A DNA stretch of 53,300 nucleotides from Desulfurivibrio sp044068515. GTDB taxonomy: Bacteria; Desulfobacterota; Desulfobulbia; Desulfobulbales; Desulfurivibrionaceae. Both the position numbers and the translations under genes were made by a program. Positions 7,815-16,430 of the stretch are shown here, piece by piece; position 1 is the first letter of the stretch, and every line of letters starts with the position of its first letter. Location of the stretch: contig NZ_JBIPKI010000011.1 in NCBI RefSeq assembly GCF_044068515.1, positions 1-53,300 on the forward strand, in the 5' to 3' direction. The notes beneath the pieces are model-generated. The model saw nothing but the letters and a program-made list of their open reading frames with translations. It was not told the DNA's origin and made no database searches.

Positions 7815-9893
7815 CTATTTCTTCTCTTTTTCTTTCTTGAATTCAGCGATGAGCTGCTCGGCGACACTCTTGGGTACCGGCCGGTAGGTGGCGAATTCCA
7901 TGGTAAACTCGGCCTTGCCCTGGGTCAAGGAGCGCAGATCGGTGGAATAGCCGAACATCTCGGAAAGCGGCACCTCGGCCTCGACCACCGTGTAGTCATC
8001 TTCCTCGGTGGTGCCGATGATCATGCCCCGCCGCTGGTTGATGCTGCCCATGACCGAGCCCTGGAATTCGGTGGGGCCTTCCACCGCAACTTTCATAATG
8101 GGTTCCAGGATAACCGGCTGGGCCTTGAGGTAACCTTCCCGGAAGGCGCCGAGGGCCGCCTGCTGGAAGGCGACATCGGATGAGTCCACCGAGTGGGCGG
8201 CGCCATCGTTGATCACGCAGCGCACCCCGTTGATCGGGGCCCCGATCAGCACCCCTTTCTCCTTGGCCTTCTGGAAGCCCTTGTCGCAGGAGGAGATAAA
8301 TTCCCGGGGGATTACCCCGCCGACAATCTTGTCCACGAACTCGTATTCGCCTTCCTCCAAGGGTTCCATGTAGCCGGCCACCCGGCCGAACTGGCCGCTG
8401 CCGCCGGTCTGCTTCTTGTGGGTGTAGTTGAAGTCGGCCCGCTGGGTGATGGTCTCGCGATAGGCCACCCGGGGGGCGCCGACCTCGACCACCGCCTTGT
8501 ATTCCCGCTTCATCCGCTCGATGTAGACATCGAGGTGGAGTTCGCCCATGCCGGAAATAATGGTCTCGTTGGTTTCCGCGTCCACGAAGGTCTTGAAGGT
8601 TGGGTCTTCCTTGGTGAAACGGTTCAGGGCCTTGGACATGTTGACCTGGGCCTTGTTGTCGATGGGCTTGATGGCCAGGGAGATAACCGGGGCGGGCACA
8701 TGCATCGAGCTCATCGAATAATTGATTTTGCCGTCGGTGAAGGTGTCGCCGGAGGCGCAGTCCACCCCGAACAGGGCAACGATGTCGCCGGCCCCGGAGG
8801 CTTCGATGTCCTCCATGGTGTCGGCATGCATCCGCACCAGGCGGCCGATCTTGAGCTTCTTGCCGGTGCGGGCGTTGACGATGGTATCGCCCTTGTTCAA
8901 AGTGCCCTGGTAGGTGCGGAGATAGGTGAGCTGGCCGTAGCGGCCGTCTTCGAGCTTGAAGGCCAGGGCCACGGTGGGATCATTGGGGTTGTTGGTCACC
9001 GGGACTTCGACCTCGCCTTGATCCAGGTCGAGGGCGTAGTTGGTGACCTCGCTGGGGCTGGGCAGGTAAGCGGCCACGGCGTCGAGCAGTACCTGAACCC
9101 CCTTGTTCTTGTAGGCCGAACCCATCAGGACCGGAGTCAGTTCCAGGGTCAGGGTGCCCTTGCGGATGGCGGCCTGGATCATCTCTTCGGTGGGATTGCC
9201 CTCCAGCACCGCCTCCATCAACTCATCGGAGAACATCGAGGCGGCGTCGAGCAGGGTTTCCCGCTTGCTTTCGGCCTCTTCCCGGAGGTTGGCGGGAATC
9301 TCCGCTTCGCGAATGATCTCCCCGTTTTCGCCTTCAAAATAAAGGGCCTTCATGCTGACCAGATCCACCACCCCGGCCAGATCGGCCTCCAGGCCGATGG
9401 GAAGTTGCACGGCCACGGCGTTGAGGTTGAGCTTGTCGCGCAACTGCTGGATAACCCGGTCGGGGTTGGCCCCGGTGCGATCGCACTTATTGATGAAGGC
9501 GATCCGGGGTACCCGGTAACGGGTCATCTGGCGGTTGACGGTGATGCTCTGGGACTGGACCCCGCCCACCGAGCAGAGCACCAGGATGGCGCCGTCCAGC
9601 ACCCGCAGGGCCCGTTCCACCTCGATGGTGAAATCGACATGGCCGGGGGTATCGATGATGTTGATGGAATGCCCCTTCCAGTCGCAGTAAGTGGCGGCGG
9701 AGGCGATGGTGATCCCCCGTTCGCGCTCCAGCTCCATGGAATCCATCGTGGCGCCGACCCCGTCCTTGCCCCGGACTTCATGGATGGCATGAATTCTCTG
9801 GGTGTAAAAGAGAATACGTTCGGTCAGGGTGGTCTTGCCCGAATCAATATGGGCGCTGATCCCGATATTCCGGGCTTTAGCCAGATCTCTCAT
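7815..9893 (-). CDS. fusA: Elongation factor G, spd/mitochondrial-like subtype
   Basis: Full-length EF-G of 692 aa, the GTPase that moves tRNA and mRNA through the ribosome. G1 (AHIDSGKTT), G3 (DTPGHVDF) and G4 (NKCD) are intact. The text around G2/G3 (RERGITIASAATYC and SVGGVQSQSITVNRQM) is that of mitochondrial EF-G1 and spdEFG1 proteins, found in spirochaetes, planctomycetes and deltaproteobacteria, where a second EF-G handles recycling. The ATG at 9891-9893 has AGGAAAG upstream; a longer reading frame continues upstream but is unlikely to be translated. First gene of an operon with the P-loop ATPase. Confidence 0.95.
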   Translation of the reverse strand: MRDLAKARNIGISAHIDSGKTTLTERILFYTQRIHAIHEVRGKDGVGATMDSMELERERGITIASAATYCDWKGHSINIIDTPGHVDFTIEVERALRVLDGAILVLCSVGGVQSQSITVNRQMTRYRVPRIAFINKCDRTGANPDRVIQQLRDKLNLNAVAVQLPIGLEADLAGVVDLVSMKALYFEGENGEIIREAEIPANLREEAESKRETLLDAASMFSDELMEAVLEGNPTEEMIQAAIRKGTLTLELTPVLMGSAYKNKGVQVLLDAVAAYLPSPSEVTNYALDLDQGEVEVPVTNNPNDPTVALAFKLEDGRYGQLTYLRTYQGTLNKGDTIVNARTGKKLKIGRLVRMHADTMEDIEASGAGDIVALFGVDCASGDTFTDGKINYSMSSMHVPAPVISLAIKPIDNKAQVNMSKALNRFTKEDPTFKTFVDAETNETIISGMGELHLDVYIERMKREYKAVVEVGAPRVAYRETITQRADFNYTHKKQTGGSGQFGRVAGYMEPLEEGEYEFVDKIVGGVIPREFISSCDKGFQKAKEKGVLIGAPINGVRCVINDGAAHSVDSSDVAFQQAALGAFREGYLKAQPVILEPIMKVAVEGPTEFQGSVMGSINQRRGMIIGTTEEDDYTVVEAEVPLSEMFGYSTDLRSLTQGKAEFTMEFATYRPVPKSVAEQLIAEFKKEKEKK

Positions 9894-10265
9894 GGTGCTT
9901 TCCTCGTTTGCTCCGTTGGTTTGGTTCTGAATTTTGCCGGAACCTGCCCGGCCGAGCCCGCTGCTGTTTGGCGGCCCCGCTGCTCCAGGCGGGGGCGCCG
10001 GCATAACCTGCCATGCCGTTGGCAGGTCGGCGAAGCACTGGCGGAACCGACAAAAAAGACGGCTCCCAACCCGGAGCCGTCAGCAAGATCTCTCTTTATG
10101 ACGAAACAGGCACTTTTACCGCTGGAGAGCGGACTTGTCAAGGATAAAAAGAAAGGAAAGCCGACTTGTTAGGCCCGCCGACGAACGGGCCGGAAAAGCC
10201 GGTCCACCCGCCGACCTGGGGGAGTGGAATTTTTTTGCGCGGCCGGACCCCCGGCCGGGTCCGGT
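9894..10265. other. Intergenic region between fusA and the ankyrin gene
   Basis: This stretch of 372 bases holds the terminator at 10051-10080, a 7-bp hairpin at 10007-10026 close to fusA, and GC-rich sequence without a convincing gene. The fusA promoter should lie between the terminator and 9894, but no clear -35/-10 pair is seen. Confidence 0.5.
10051..10080 (-). terminator. Intrinsic terminator downstream of the ankyrin gene
   Basis: An 8-bp stem (ACGGCTCC at 10059-10066 and GGAGCCGT at 10073-10080) is followed on the minus strand by six T residues. It would end transcription arriving from the ankyrin gene and isolate fusA. Confidence 0.75.
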
Positions 10266-10985
10266 TCAGGGGTTCGCGGCCAAGGCGGCCCGGATCAGCT
10301 CGGCAATGGCCTGGCGCTCGGTTCTGAGGGCCAAATCCAGGGCGGTTGTCCCATCCGGGGTTTGGATATCCAGCCGGGCTCCTTTGGCAATCAGCAATTC
10401 GGCCAGCTCGGTGTTGCCGCGGATGGTCGCGATCATCAGGACTGTCTGGCCCCGCCGATCCTGGATATCCAGCTGGGCGCCCTGCTCGATCAGCAGCCGG
10501 GCCATATCGGTGTTGTCAGCGAAAGCCGCTCCGAAAAGGGCGGTATAACCCCACTCATTTTGCAGATCGAGTTGGGCGCCCCGCTCGCTCAGGAGCAAGG
10601 CGGTTGCGATCAGGCCCTGGTAGGCCGCCATGGTAAGAGCCGTTTCACCCTTAAGGTTCTGGATGTCCACGCGGGCGCCCCGGTCGAGCAGCAGTTCGGC
10701 GATCTCGGTATGGCCATGGTAGGCTGCCGCCATCAAGGCGGTGTTGCCCTCCTGGTTCTGAAAATCCGGGTCCACCCCTTGCGCGAGCAAATCCGCGACT
10801 ATCTCGCTGGCCCCGTACTGGGCGGCCGCAATAAGATCTGCCCCATCCTCTTCATTTTGCTGGTTCATGTCCTGTCCCCTGTTAAGCCCTGCGGCCGGCA
10901 AGGCCCCCTCTCCCATCCCCGCGGCAGCCCCGCCCGGAAGCGGCCCGCCAAGCAAAAACACCAAAGCGAAAAACGGTGCCATCAT
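10266..10985 (-). CDS. Exported ankyrin-repeat protein
   Basis: Protein of 239 aa with an N-terminal hydrophobic signal-like segment (APFFALVFLLGG) and about six ankyrin repeats from residue 45 onward, with repeated TALMAAAYHGHTEIAELLL-type helices and DIQN/DFQN turns. Ankyrin domains mediate protein binding; no catalytic domain is present. The start is uncertain: ATG at 10983-10985, ATG three bases later, or TTG at 10988, none with a strong ribosome site. It is monocistronic. Function unknown; periplasmic location is inferred. Confidence 0.8.
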   Translation of the reverse strand: MMAPFFALVFLLGGPLPGGAAAGMGEGALPAAGLNRGQDMNQQNEEDGADLIAAAQYGASEIVADLLAQGVDPDFQNQEGNTALMAAAYHGHTEIAELLLDRGARVDIQNLKGETALTMAAYQGLIATALLLSERGAQLDLQNEWGYTALFGAAFADNTDMARLLIEQGAQLDIQDRRGQTVLMIATIRGNTELAELLIAKGARLDIQTPDGTTALDLALRTERQAIAELIRAALAANP

Positions 10986-11184
10986 CAACCAGAAGACTTT
11001 TTTTTACCTCTGCGATCAGCCGCTAACCATCTCCCTGCCGGTCCATCATAATTCCCCACTTGGTCGAGATTTTAATCCCCACCCCCGCCAGCGGCCGGGC
11101 AATCAGCACCGTTTTGGCGGGAAATCATCAGGCCCTTGCCGGCCGCCAAGGACCAGGTCGGCCCCGGGGAAAAGGGGCTGGAAA

Positions 11185-11224
11185 ACAAAAAAAGGGCTTA
11201 CAGGTGAAACCCCCGTAAGCCCTT
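11185..11224 (-). terminator. Terminator after tRNA-Phe
   Basis: A 10-bp stem (AAGGGCTTAC at 11192-11201 with GTAAGCCCTT at 11215-11224) is followed on the minus strand by a run of T. It lies 10 bases past the encoded CCA of tRNA-Phe. Confidence 0.85.
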
Positions 11225-11233
11225 GTTTTTTTC

Positions 11234-11309
11234 TGGTGCCGGGACCAGGATTCGAACCAGGGACACTCGGATTTTCAGTCCGATGCTCTACCGACTGAGC
11301 TATCCCGGC
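11234..11309 (-). tRNA. tRNA-Phe (anticodon GAA)
   Basis: The minus strand folds as a 76-base tRNA: acceptor GCCGGGA paired with TCCCGGC, D-arm AGCTCAGTCGGTAGAGC, anticodon loop with GAA, and T-loop TTCGAAT. The 3' CCA is encoded. Confidence 0.97.
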
Positions 11310-11330
11310 ACTCGCTGAAAGCAAGAGAGC

Positions 11331-11359
11331 TATTTATTGAACCGACGGCGTAATGTCAA
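11331..11359 (-). promoter_or_regulatory. Sigma-70 promoter of tRNA-Phe
   Basis: On the minus strand a perfect -35 TTGACA (11354-11359) and a -10 TAAATA (11331-11336) are 17 bases apart. Transcription would start roughly 15 bases before the mature tRNA. Confidence 0.85.
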
Positions 11360-11379
11360 GCAGTTTTCGGGCTCGGGGG

Positions 11380-12165
11380 TTACTTATCCTTTTCTTCGTC
11401 GGCTTCTTCGGCGCTTTCCAGGGAAAGTCCCAGGTCGGGAATATCCGGCAGCTCAGCCGCTTTTGCTTCGGCTCCCAAGAGGGCCTGGTCATCATCGAGA
11501 CTAAGAACCAGCTCATCCGGCCCGGCTTGATCATCAGCCGCCTCTGGGCCGTGATCCTCGAGCAAATCGGAAACATCCTCCATCTTGCGATAGCCGGCGG
11601 CCGGGGCCGCCGGCGCGGTTTTCTCGCCGGACGGGTCCGGCCCGGCTCCAGCCGCGCTCTCTTCTATATCTTCCAGGTCGAGCAGATCAAAGGAGCCGTA
11701 GCCCTCCACTTCGGGAATCGCCTCCCCTTGCCCGGGCTCGGCCGCCGGGGAGAAAGCGGCGGCAGCCACCGCCGCCCCGGCCCGTTCCGTCTCGGCCGGA
11801 TCCACGGACTCCGGCCCGGCGGAATGGAGGCTGGCCTCGTCCCGCAGGGAAATTTCCTCGCCGAAATCCACATCCGCCAGGGCGGGTGCGGTTACATCCT
11901 CCAGGACAAAAGCCAGCTCGGCGGCCTCATCCACGGGAACGTCATGGTTGGGGTCCAGCACCAGGGTCTCGACCGGGTCGGCTTCCGGTTCGTCGGCGCC
12001 GGCCAGGGCCTGTTCCGCCGCCAGCCCCCCCGCCAGCCATTGCGGGGCCTCGAGGCTGGTCGCAGTTCCACCCAGTTGCCCGGCCATCTCGCCGAGATCC
12101 CGGCCGCACCGGCCACACTTTTCCTGGCTGTCAAAAGAGATATAACCGCATTTCCCACAACGCAT
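11380..12165 (-). CDS. N-terminal zinc-ribbon protein with long acidic disordered tail
   Basis: Protein of 261 aa whose first 25 residues form a CxxC..CxxC zinc ribbon (RCGKCGY and KCGRCGRD). The remainder is a low-complexity Ala/Glu/Asp/Pro-rich tail without recognisable domain or membrane segment. Similar zinc-ribbon proteins are common and mostly uncharacterised in deltaproteobacteria. The ATG at 12163-12165 has GAGGG upstream. It lies directly upstream of tRNA-Phe on the same strand but the tRNA has its own promoter. No function can be assigned. Confidence 0.75.
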   Translation of the reverse strand: MRCGKCGYISFDSQEKCGRCGRDLGEMAGQLGGTATSLEAPQWLAGGLAAEQALAGADEPEADPVETLVLDPNHDVPVDEAAELAFVLEDVTAPALADVDFGEEISLRDEASLHSAGPESVDPAETERAGAAVAAAAFSPAAEPGQGEAIPEVEGYGSFDLLDLEDIEESAAGAGPDPSGEKTAPAAPAAGYRKMEDVSDLLEDHGPEAADDQAGPDELVLSLDDDQALLGAEAKAAELPDIPDLGLSLESAEEADEEKDK

Positions 12166-12221
12166 CAAAAGGCCCTCGCAGCATTTTCTTCAACTCGACA
12201 AGGCACAAGGCAATATCATTC

Positions 12222-12251
12222 AGTCTAGTCCAAGACCGAACCGGCGGTCAA
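12222..12251 (-). promoter_or_regulatory. Likely promoter of the zinc-ribbon gene
   Basis: TTGACC (12246-12251) and TAGACT (12222-12227) on the minus strand are 18 bases apart, about 57 bases upstream of the start codon. Confidence 0.5.
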
Positions 12252-12412
12252 GCATTTAGCTCCGGCAGGGCCGGGAAAATGGGCGAATTTTTTTCCCCGG
12301 TTGCAAAAGCCGGGCTATCGGGATATTTTGCCTCTGGCTGTCCCGGCCGCCATGGTCAGGGGACCATCTCCAGCCACGCCAACCACGACCCAAGCAGCAG
12401 CAAGGAGAAGAC

Positions 12413-12811
12413 ATGCCATCATCATACCGCCGCGTCCTGCATGCCGCGTTGATCCTCCTTTTACTGGGCGGCTTGACCGCCTGCGCCTCCCGGGGCTACC
12501 AGGCCCGCCACCTGGCCGCGGACCTCAGCCTGTTGGCCCCGGCCGCCGACGAACGGGAAATCCTGGCGATCATGGGCCCGCCGGATCTGCGTCGTTCCCT
12601 CGCCGAGGGCGGCGAGGAATGGCTTTACCTGGAAGCCCGGCAAAGCCGGATGCGGCGATCCAGAGTGGTCGGCGGCTGGCTGGGCCACGAGGATTACCAC
12701 CTGGCGGTGATCAACCTCCGGGACGGCCGGATGACCAACAGTACCTATCGGGCCCTGACCGAGGCGGAGTTTCGTAAGTTCGACCTCCCCGCGCCGGATG
12801 AACGCCCATGA
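12413..12811 (+). CDS. Small outer-membrane-type lipoprotein
   Basis: Lipoprotein of 132 aa. A charged N terminus, a hydrophobic stretch and the lipobox LTAC put the modified cysteine near residue 24. The mature part has EREILAIMGPPDLRRS, resembling the start of SmpA/BamE-like folds, but similarity is weak. GGAG lies 6 bases before the ATG. It overlaps pcm by four bases (ATGA), so the two are translationally coupled. Confidence 0.75.
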   Translation: MPSSYRRVLHAALILLLLGGLTACASRGYQARHLAADLSLLAPAADEREILAIMGPPDLRRSLAEGGEEWLYLEARQSRMRRSRVVGGWLGHEDYHLAVINLRDGRMTNSTYRALTEAEFRKFDLPAPDERP

Positions 12812-13458
12812 GGGACGGCTACCAGAAAGCCCGCACCCGGATGGTGGAGGAACAACTGATCCCCCGGGGCATCGTCGATCCCAACGTCCTGGCCGCCATG
12901 GCGGCGGTCCCGCGCCATTTCTTCGTCGAAGAGGCGCTCCGGCCCCAGGCCTACGGGGATTTCCCCCTGCCCATCGGCGAGGGCCAGACCATCTCCCAGC
13001 CCTACATCGTCGCCCTGATGACCCAGCTGCTGGAACTCAAAAAAACCGATCGGGTGCTGGAGATCGGCACCGGCTGCGGCTACCAGTCGGCGATCCTGGC
13101 CGCCATCTGCCGGCGGGTTTACACCGTGGAACGGATCAAGCCCCTGCTGGCCCGGGCCCGGCGCAATTTCGACCGCCTCCAGCTCTTCAATATCCTCAGC
13201 AAGGCCGATGACGGCACCGCCGGCTGGGCCGAACACGCCCCCTTCGATGCCATCATCGTCACCGCCGGCGGCCCCCGGATTCCCCAACCCCTGGTGGAGC
13301 AGCTCGCCGATCCGGGAACCATGGTGATCCCGGTGGGCGACCGGGACTCCCAGGCCCTGACAGTGATCAAAAAAGCGGAAGGGGAAATCAGCAGCCGGGT
13401 GGCGGAGTATGTCCGGTTCGTCAAGCTGGTCGGCGCCCACGGCTGGCAATCCGAATGA
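12808..13458 (+). CDS. pcm: Protein-L-isoaspartate O-methyltransferase
   Basis: Repair methyltransferase of 216 aa that uses S-adenosylmethionine to methylate L-isoaspartyl residues in damaged proteins. The family marks are all visible: RMVEEQLIPRGI at the N terminus, the substrate loop GEGQTISQPYIVALM, and the SAM-binding motif VLEIGTGCGYQSA near residue 80. Length is normal. The start overlaps the lipoprotein stop codon. Cytoplasmic. Confidence 0.95.
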   Translation: MRDGYQKARTRMVEEQLIPRGIVDPNVLAAMAAVPRHFFVEEALRPQAYGDFPLPIGEGQTISQPYIVALMTQLLELKKTDRVLEIGTGCGYQSAILAAICRRVYTVERIKPLLARARRNFDRLQLFNILSKADDGTAGWAEHAPFDAIIVTAGGPRIPQPLVEQLADPGTMVIPVGDRDSQALTVIKKAEGEISSRVAEYVRFVKLVGAHGWQSE

Positions 13459-13640
13459 TCATGGCAAGGTCCAGCCGCCGCGGCGGGCCGGCCACTGCTT
13501 GATCCCTTCCGGCAATTCCGGTGGCGGCCAAGCGGGCCCGGGCCTCCACGTTTACGGCGGCCTGTTCAGGGCGGGCAGGCCGAGGCGGCCGGCGGCCACC
13601 AAGGCATACCAACTCAGCGGCGCGGGAATAATCAGGTTTG

Positions 13641-14288
13641 ATGAATAATGATGGCGGGGAGGGAGGATTGAACGGCCGGGAGCCTAAGGCCCCGGCGGCG
13701 CCCGGCATCCTGCGGCGGATTTATGACAGCTGCCTGCACTGGATGGGCAAACCCGGGGGAATCTGGGTGCTGTTCTGGGTGGCGGTGGTGGAATCCTCGG
13801 TCTTTCCCATCCCGCCCGACGTCTTTCTCATGGGCCTGGCCATCGCGGTGCCCGCCAAGGCCTTCCGCTTCGCCCTGGTCTGCACGGTGGGCTCGGTGCT
13901 TGGGGGGATGCTGGGCTACGGCCTGGGCTACTTTTTCATGGAACTGGTGGGGCACCATATCATCAGCTTCTACGGCATGACCGAGCAATTCAGCGAGGTG
14001 CAGGCCCTCTACCGCCGCTACGACGCCTGGGCGGTGGGAGCCGCCGGCTTCACCCCCCTGCCCTACAAGCTCTTTACCCTGACCGCCGGGGCTTTCGAGC
14101 TCAACTTCGCCACCTTCTGCCTGGCCTCGCTGATTTCCCGCGGCGCCCGCTTCTTCATGGTGGCGGCCTTTATCTATTATTTCGGCCCCGCTATCCGCGG
14201 CTTCATCGAGCGCTACTTCAATCTCCTGACCATCATCTTCCTGCTTCTGCTGATCGGCGGCTTCGTGGTCTTCAAGACCGTTTTTTAA
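13641..14288 (+). CDS. YqaA/DedA-like SNARE-associated membrane protein
   Basis: Integral membrane protein of 215 aa with a VTT/SNARE-associated core: the segment VAVVESSVFPIPPDVFLMG and later GFTPLPYKLFTLTAGAF give the two proline-bearing re-entrant loops typical of the YqaA branch, and the C terminus is strongly hydrophobic. Family members act in lipid scramblase or membrane homeostasis roles; the substrate here is unknown. The ATG at 13641 is preferred over the TTG just before it. It converges with the ferredoxin gene. Confidence 0.88.
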   Translation: MNNDGGEGGLNGREPKAPAAPGILRRIYDSCLHWMGKPGGIWVLFWVAVVESSVFPIPPDVFLMGLAIAVPAKAFRFALVCTVGSVLGGMLGYGLGYFFMELVGHHIISFYGMTEQFSEVQALYRRYDAWAVGAAGFTPLPYKLFTLTAGAFELNFATFCLASLISRGARFFMVAAFIYYFGPAIRGFIERYFNLLTIIFLLLLIGGFVVFKTVF

Positions 14289-14324
14289 GCCCCGGGAGCC
14301 GGGCCGGCCTCCCCCGGCGCCGCT

Positions 14325-14558
14325 TCAGCAGGGCTCCAGCTCGATGCACTGCTGGGCGCACATCTTGATCGCCTCCGCCAAGTCGGGGGTCAAAGGCACA
14401 CAGCCGTCAAGCAGCTCGGCCTTGTCCCCGGTCTCGTCCATCCGGAAAACTTCCGGGCATAACTCGGCGCAGCCGGCGCAGCCGTTGCAGGCATAAGTAT
14501 CCAGGGAGACATAAACAAAAGTGGCGGCCGTATCGCGGGCCGGTGTGCAGGTTTCCAT
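14325..14558 (-). CDS. Single-cluster [4Fe-4S] ferredoxin
   Basis: Small ferredoxin of 77 aa. CNGCAGCAELCP supplies three cysteines plus the Pro-flanked fourth, and a distal cysteine (MCAQQC) near the C terminus fits the Desulfovibrio-type monocluster ferredoxins. Cytoplasmic electron carrier. The ATG at 14556-14558 is taken because a G-rich ribosome site directly precedes it; an ATG four codons earlier overlaps that site. Partner unknown. Confidence 0.88.
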   Translation of the reverse strand: METCTPARDTAATFVYVSLDTYACNGCAGCAELCPEVFRMDETGDKAELLDGCVPLTPDLAEAIKMCAQQCIELEPC

Positions 14559-15025
14559 CTTTCCCCCCATTTATTGAGCTTCAGCGTGGCAGGCTGCGGA
14601 ACCATCTCCGGCCTGCTATTACAATGTGGCCTCAACGGCCGCTTGTCAATGCCTGATCGCGGCGAGCGGAAACCCGGGCCAGCCAGTTGACTCGGGCCGG
14701 ATTCATTAATATCTTGGTATAATGAAGCGTGAGCGGAAAAGGCGAATCAGTCCCGGCCCAAACAAGCTCCGGCCCTTAGGGGCAATGACCGGAAGGGCCA
14801 CCGAGGCCGGAATCGCTTCCGGAAGATTTTGTTCTGTTGACTTTCCCCGGCCAACTTGTGAAAGTATAAAGGTTGGCAGGCAGGGCCGGAAGAGGGCCGC
14901 GGCTGTCGGCTCCCGGCGATTATCGGCTTGCCCGCCGGCCGCCGGGTCGACGGTTCGCCCTCGCCGGCTGCAGGTAATGGCCGTTACTCGAACTTCCCAC
15001 TTTTCCCTTCAACAAGGAACCGTCC
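14559..15025. other. Divergent control region between ferredoxin and metY
   Basis: This stretch of 467 bases has no gene. Minus strand: TTGACA at 14644-14649 is a good -35 for the ferredoxin gene, with only a loose -10 (CATTGT/TGTAAT). Plus strand: an extended -10 (TTGGTATAAT, about 14713-14722) would give metY a leader of nearly 300 bases, and a second candidate (TTGACT, then TATAAA) lies nearer. No known SAM or SAH riboswitch motif was recognised in the leader. Confidence 0.4.
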
Positions 15026-16372
15026 ATGAGCAAAAGCACCTGGAAAGCCGAAACCATCGCCCTCCACGGGGGCCATACCCCGGATCCCGCCACCCGTAGC
15101 CGGGCGGTGCCCATCTACCAGACCACCAGCTACGTCTTCGCCGACACCGATGACGCCGCCTCGCTATTCGCCCTCAAGCCCGAGGTCTGGGCCCCCCGGC
15201 TCAACCTTGACAGCGACGGCCTCCGGCCCGAGGACTTTCCTCCCGAGGCTACCGGCAACATCTATACCCGGATCATGAACCCCACCACCGATGTCCTCGA
15301 GCGCCGCATGATGATGCTGGAAGGCGGCGTCGGGGCTTTGGCCACCAGTTCGGGCTCGGCGGCGATCACATACGCCATCATGAATATCTGCGAGAACGGC
15401 CATCATGTCGTGGCCGCCTCCAGCCTCTACGGCGGGACCTATAACCTGCTCCAGCACACCCTGCCCCGCTACGGGATCACCACCACCTTCGTCGACGCCG
15501 ACAAGCCGGAGAGTTTCGCCGCCGCCATCACCGAGCAGACCCGCTGCCTGTTCCTGGAAACCATCGGCAACCCCCGCCTGGATACCCCGGACCTGGCCGA
15601 GATCGCGAAAATCGCCCACCGGGCCGGGATCCCCCTGATCGTCGACAACACCGTGCCCACGCCGGCCCTCTGCCGCCCCTTCGAGCACGGGGCCGACATC
15701 GTGGTCCATTCCCTGACCAAGTTCTGCGGCGGGCACGGCAACTCCATCGGCGGAGTCATGGTCGACAGCGGCAAGTTTCCCTGGCAGGAGAGCGGCAAGT
15801 TTCCCATGTTCACCGAACCGGATCCCTCCTACGGCGGGGTGGTCTGGAGCGCCGCGGTGGGGCCGGCCGCCTATGTGATCCGGGCCCGGACCATCCTGCT
15901 GCGGGATACCGGGGCCTGCATCTCGCCGATGAACAGCTTTCTGATCCTCCAGGGGATCGAAACCCTGACCCTGCGCATGGAGCGCCATTGCGCCAACGCC
16001 TTGGCGGTGGCCGAATTCCTCCAGGATCATCCCGGGGTGGAATGGGTGCTTTATCCCGGCTTGAGCAATCATCCCACCCACGCCATGGCCGCCCGCTACC
16101 TGCAAGGGGGCTACGGCGCCCTGGTGGGTTTCGGGATCAAGGGCGGGGTGGAGGCCGGGCGCCGCTTCATCAATAAACTCAAGCTGTTCAGCCACCTGGC
16201 CAATATCGGCGACTCGCGCAGCCTGGCGATTCATCCCGCCTCCACCACCCATTCCCAGCTGACCCCGGAACAGCAGCAGGCGGCGGGGGTTTCTCCCGAT
16301 TTCGTCCGCCTTTCGGTGGGGCTGGAACACCGGGATGATATCCTGGCCGATCTCGCCCAGGCTTTGGCTTAA
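15026..16372 (+). CDS. metY: O-acetylhomoserine sulfhydrylase-like PLP enzyme
   Basis: Cys/Met-metabolism PLP enzyme of 448 aa. The start ETIALHGGHTPDPATRSRAVP, the phosphate-binding SSGSAAITYAIMN, the aspartate in IVDNTVPTPAL and the lysine in HSLTKFCGGHG match O-acetylhomoserine aminocarboxypropyltransferases. Predicted role: direct sulfide incorporation into O-acetylhomoserine, or cysteine-dependent transfer, giving homocysteine. An insertion between residues 45 and 70 (ALKPEVWAPRLNLDSDGL) is longer than in classical MetY and may mark a subgroup. The ATG has AAGGA upstream. Cytoplasmic. Confidence 0.88.
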   Translation: MSKSTWKAETIALHGGHTPDPATRSRAVPIYQTTSYVFADTDDAASLFALKPEVWAPRLNLDSDGLRPEDFPPEATGNIYTRIMNPTTDVLERRMMMLEGGVGALATSSGSAAITYAIMNICENGHHVVAASSLYGGTYNLLQHTLPRYGITTTFVDADKPESFAAAITEQTRCLFLETIGNPRLDTPDLAEIAKIAHRAGIPLIVDNTVPTPALCRPFEHGADIVVHSLTKFCGGHGNSIGGVMVDSGKFPWQESGKFPMFTEPDPSYGGVVWSAAVGPAAYVIRARTILLRDTGACISPMNSFLILQGIETLTLRMERHCANALAVAEFLQDHPGVEWVLYPGLSNHPTHAMAARYLQGGYGALVGFGIKGGVEAGRRFINKLKLFSHLANIGDSRSLAIHPASTTHSQLTPEQQQAAGVSPDFVRLSVGLEHRDDILADLAQALA

Positions 16373-16430
16373 ATCAGCCGACTGAATTTTTGGCTTTTTG
16401 ATTGACAGATCAGTGAGAGCTCACCAAAAG

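Noticed and set aside
6098..7840. Long open frame on the plus strand over hisA and the P-loop ATPase gene
   Set aside because: It is an antisense shadow in very GC-rich DNA; the product has no domain and the minus-strand genes are clearly real.
8193..10172. Plus-strand frame of 659 codons opposite fusA
   Set aside because: It mirrors the codon pattern of fusA and has no ribosome site or recognisable domain.
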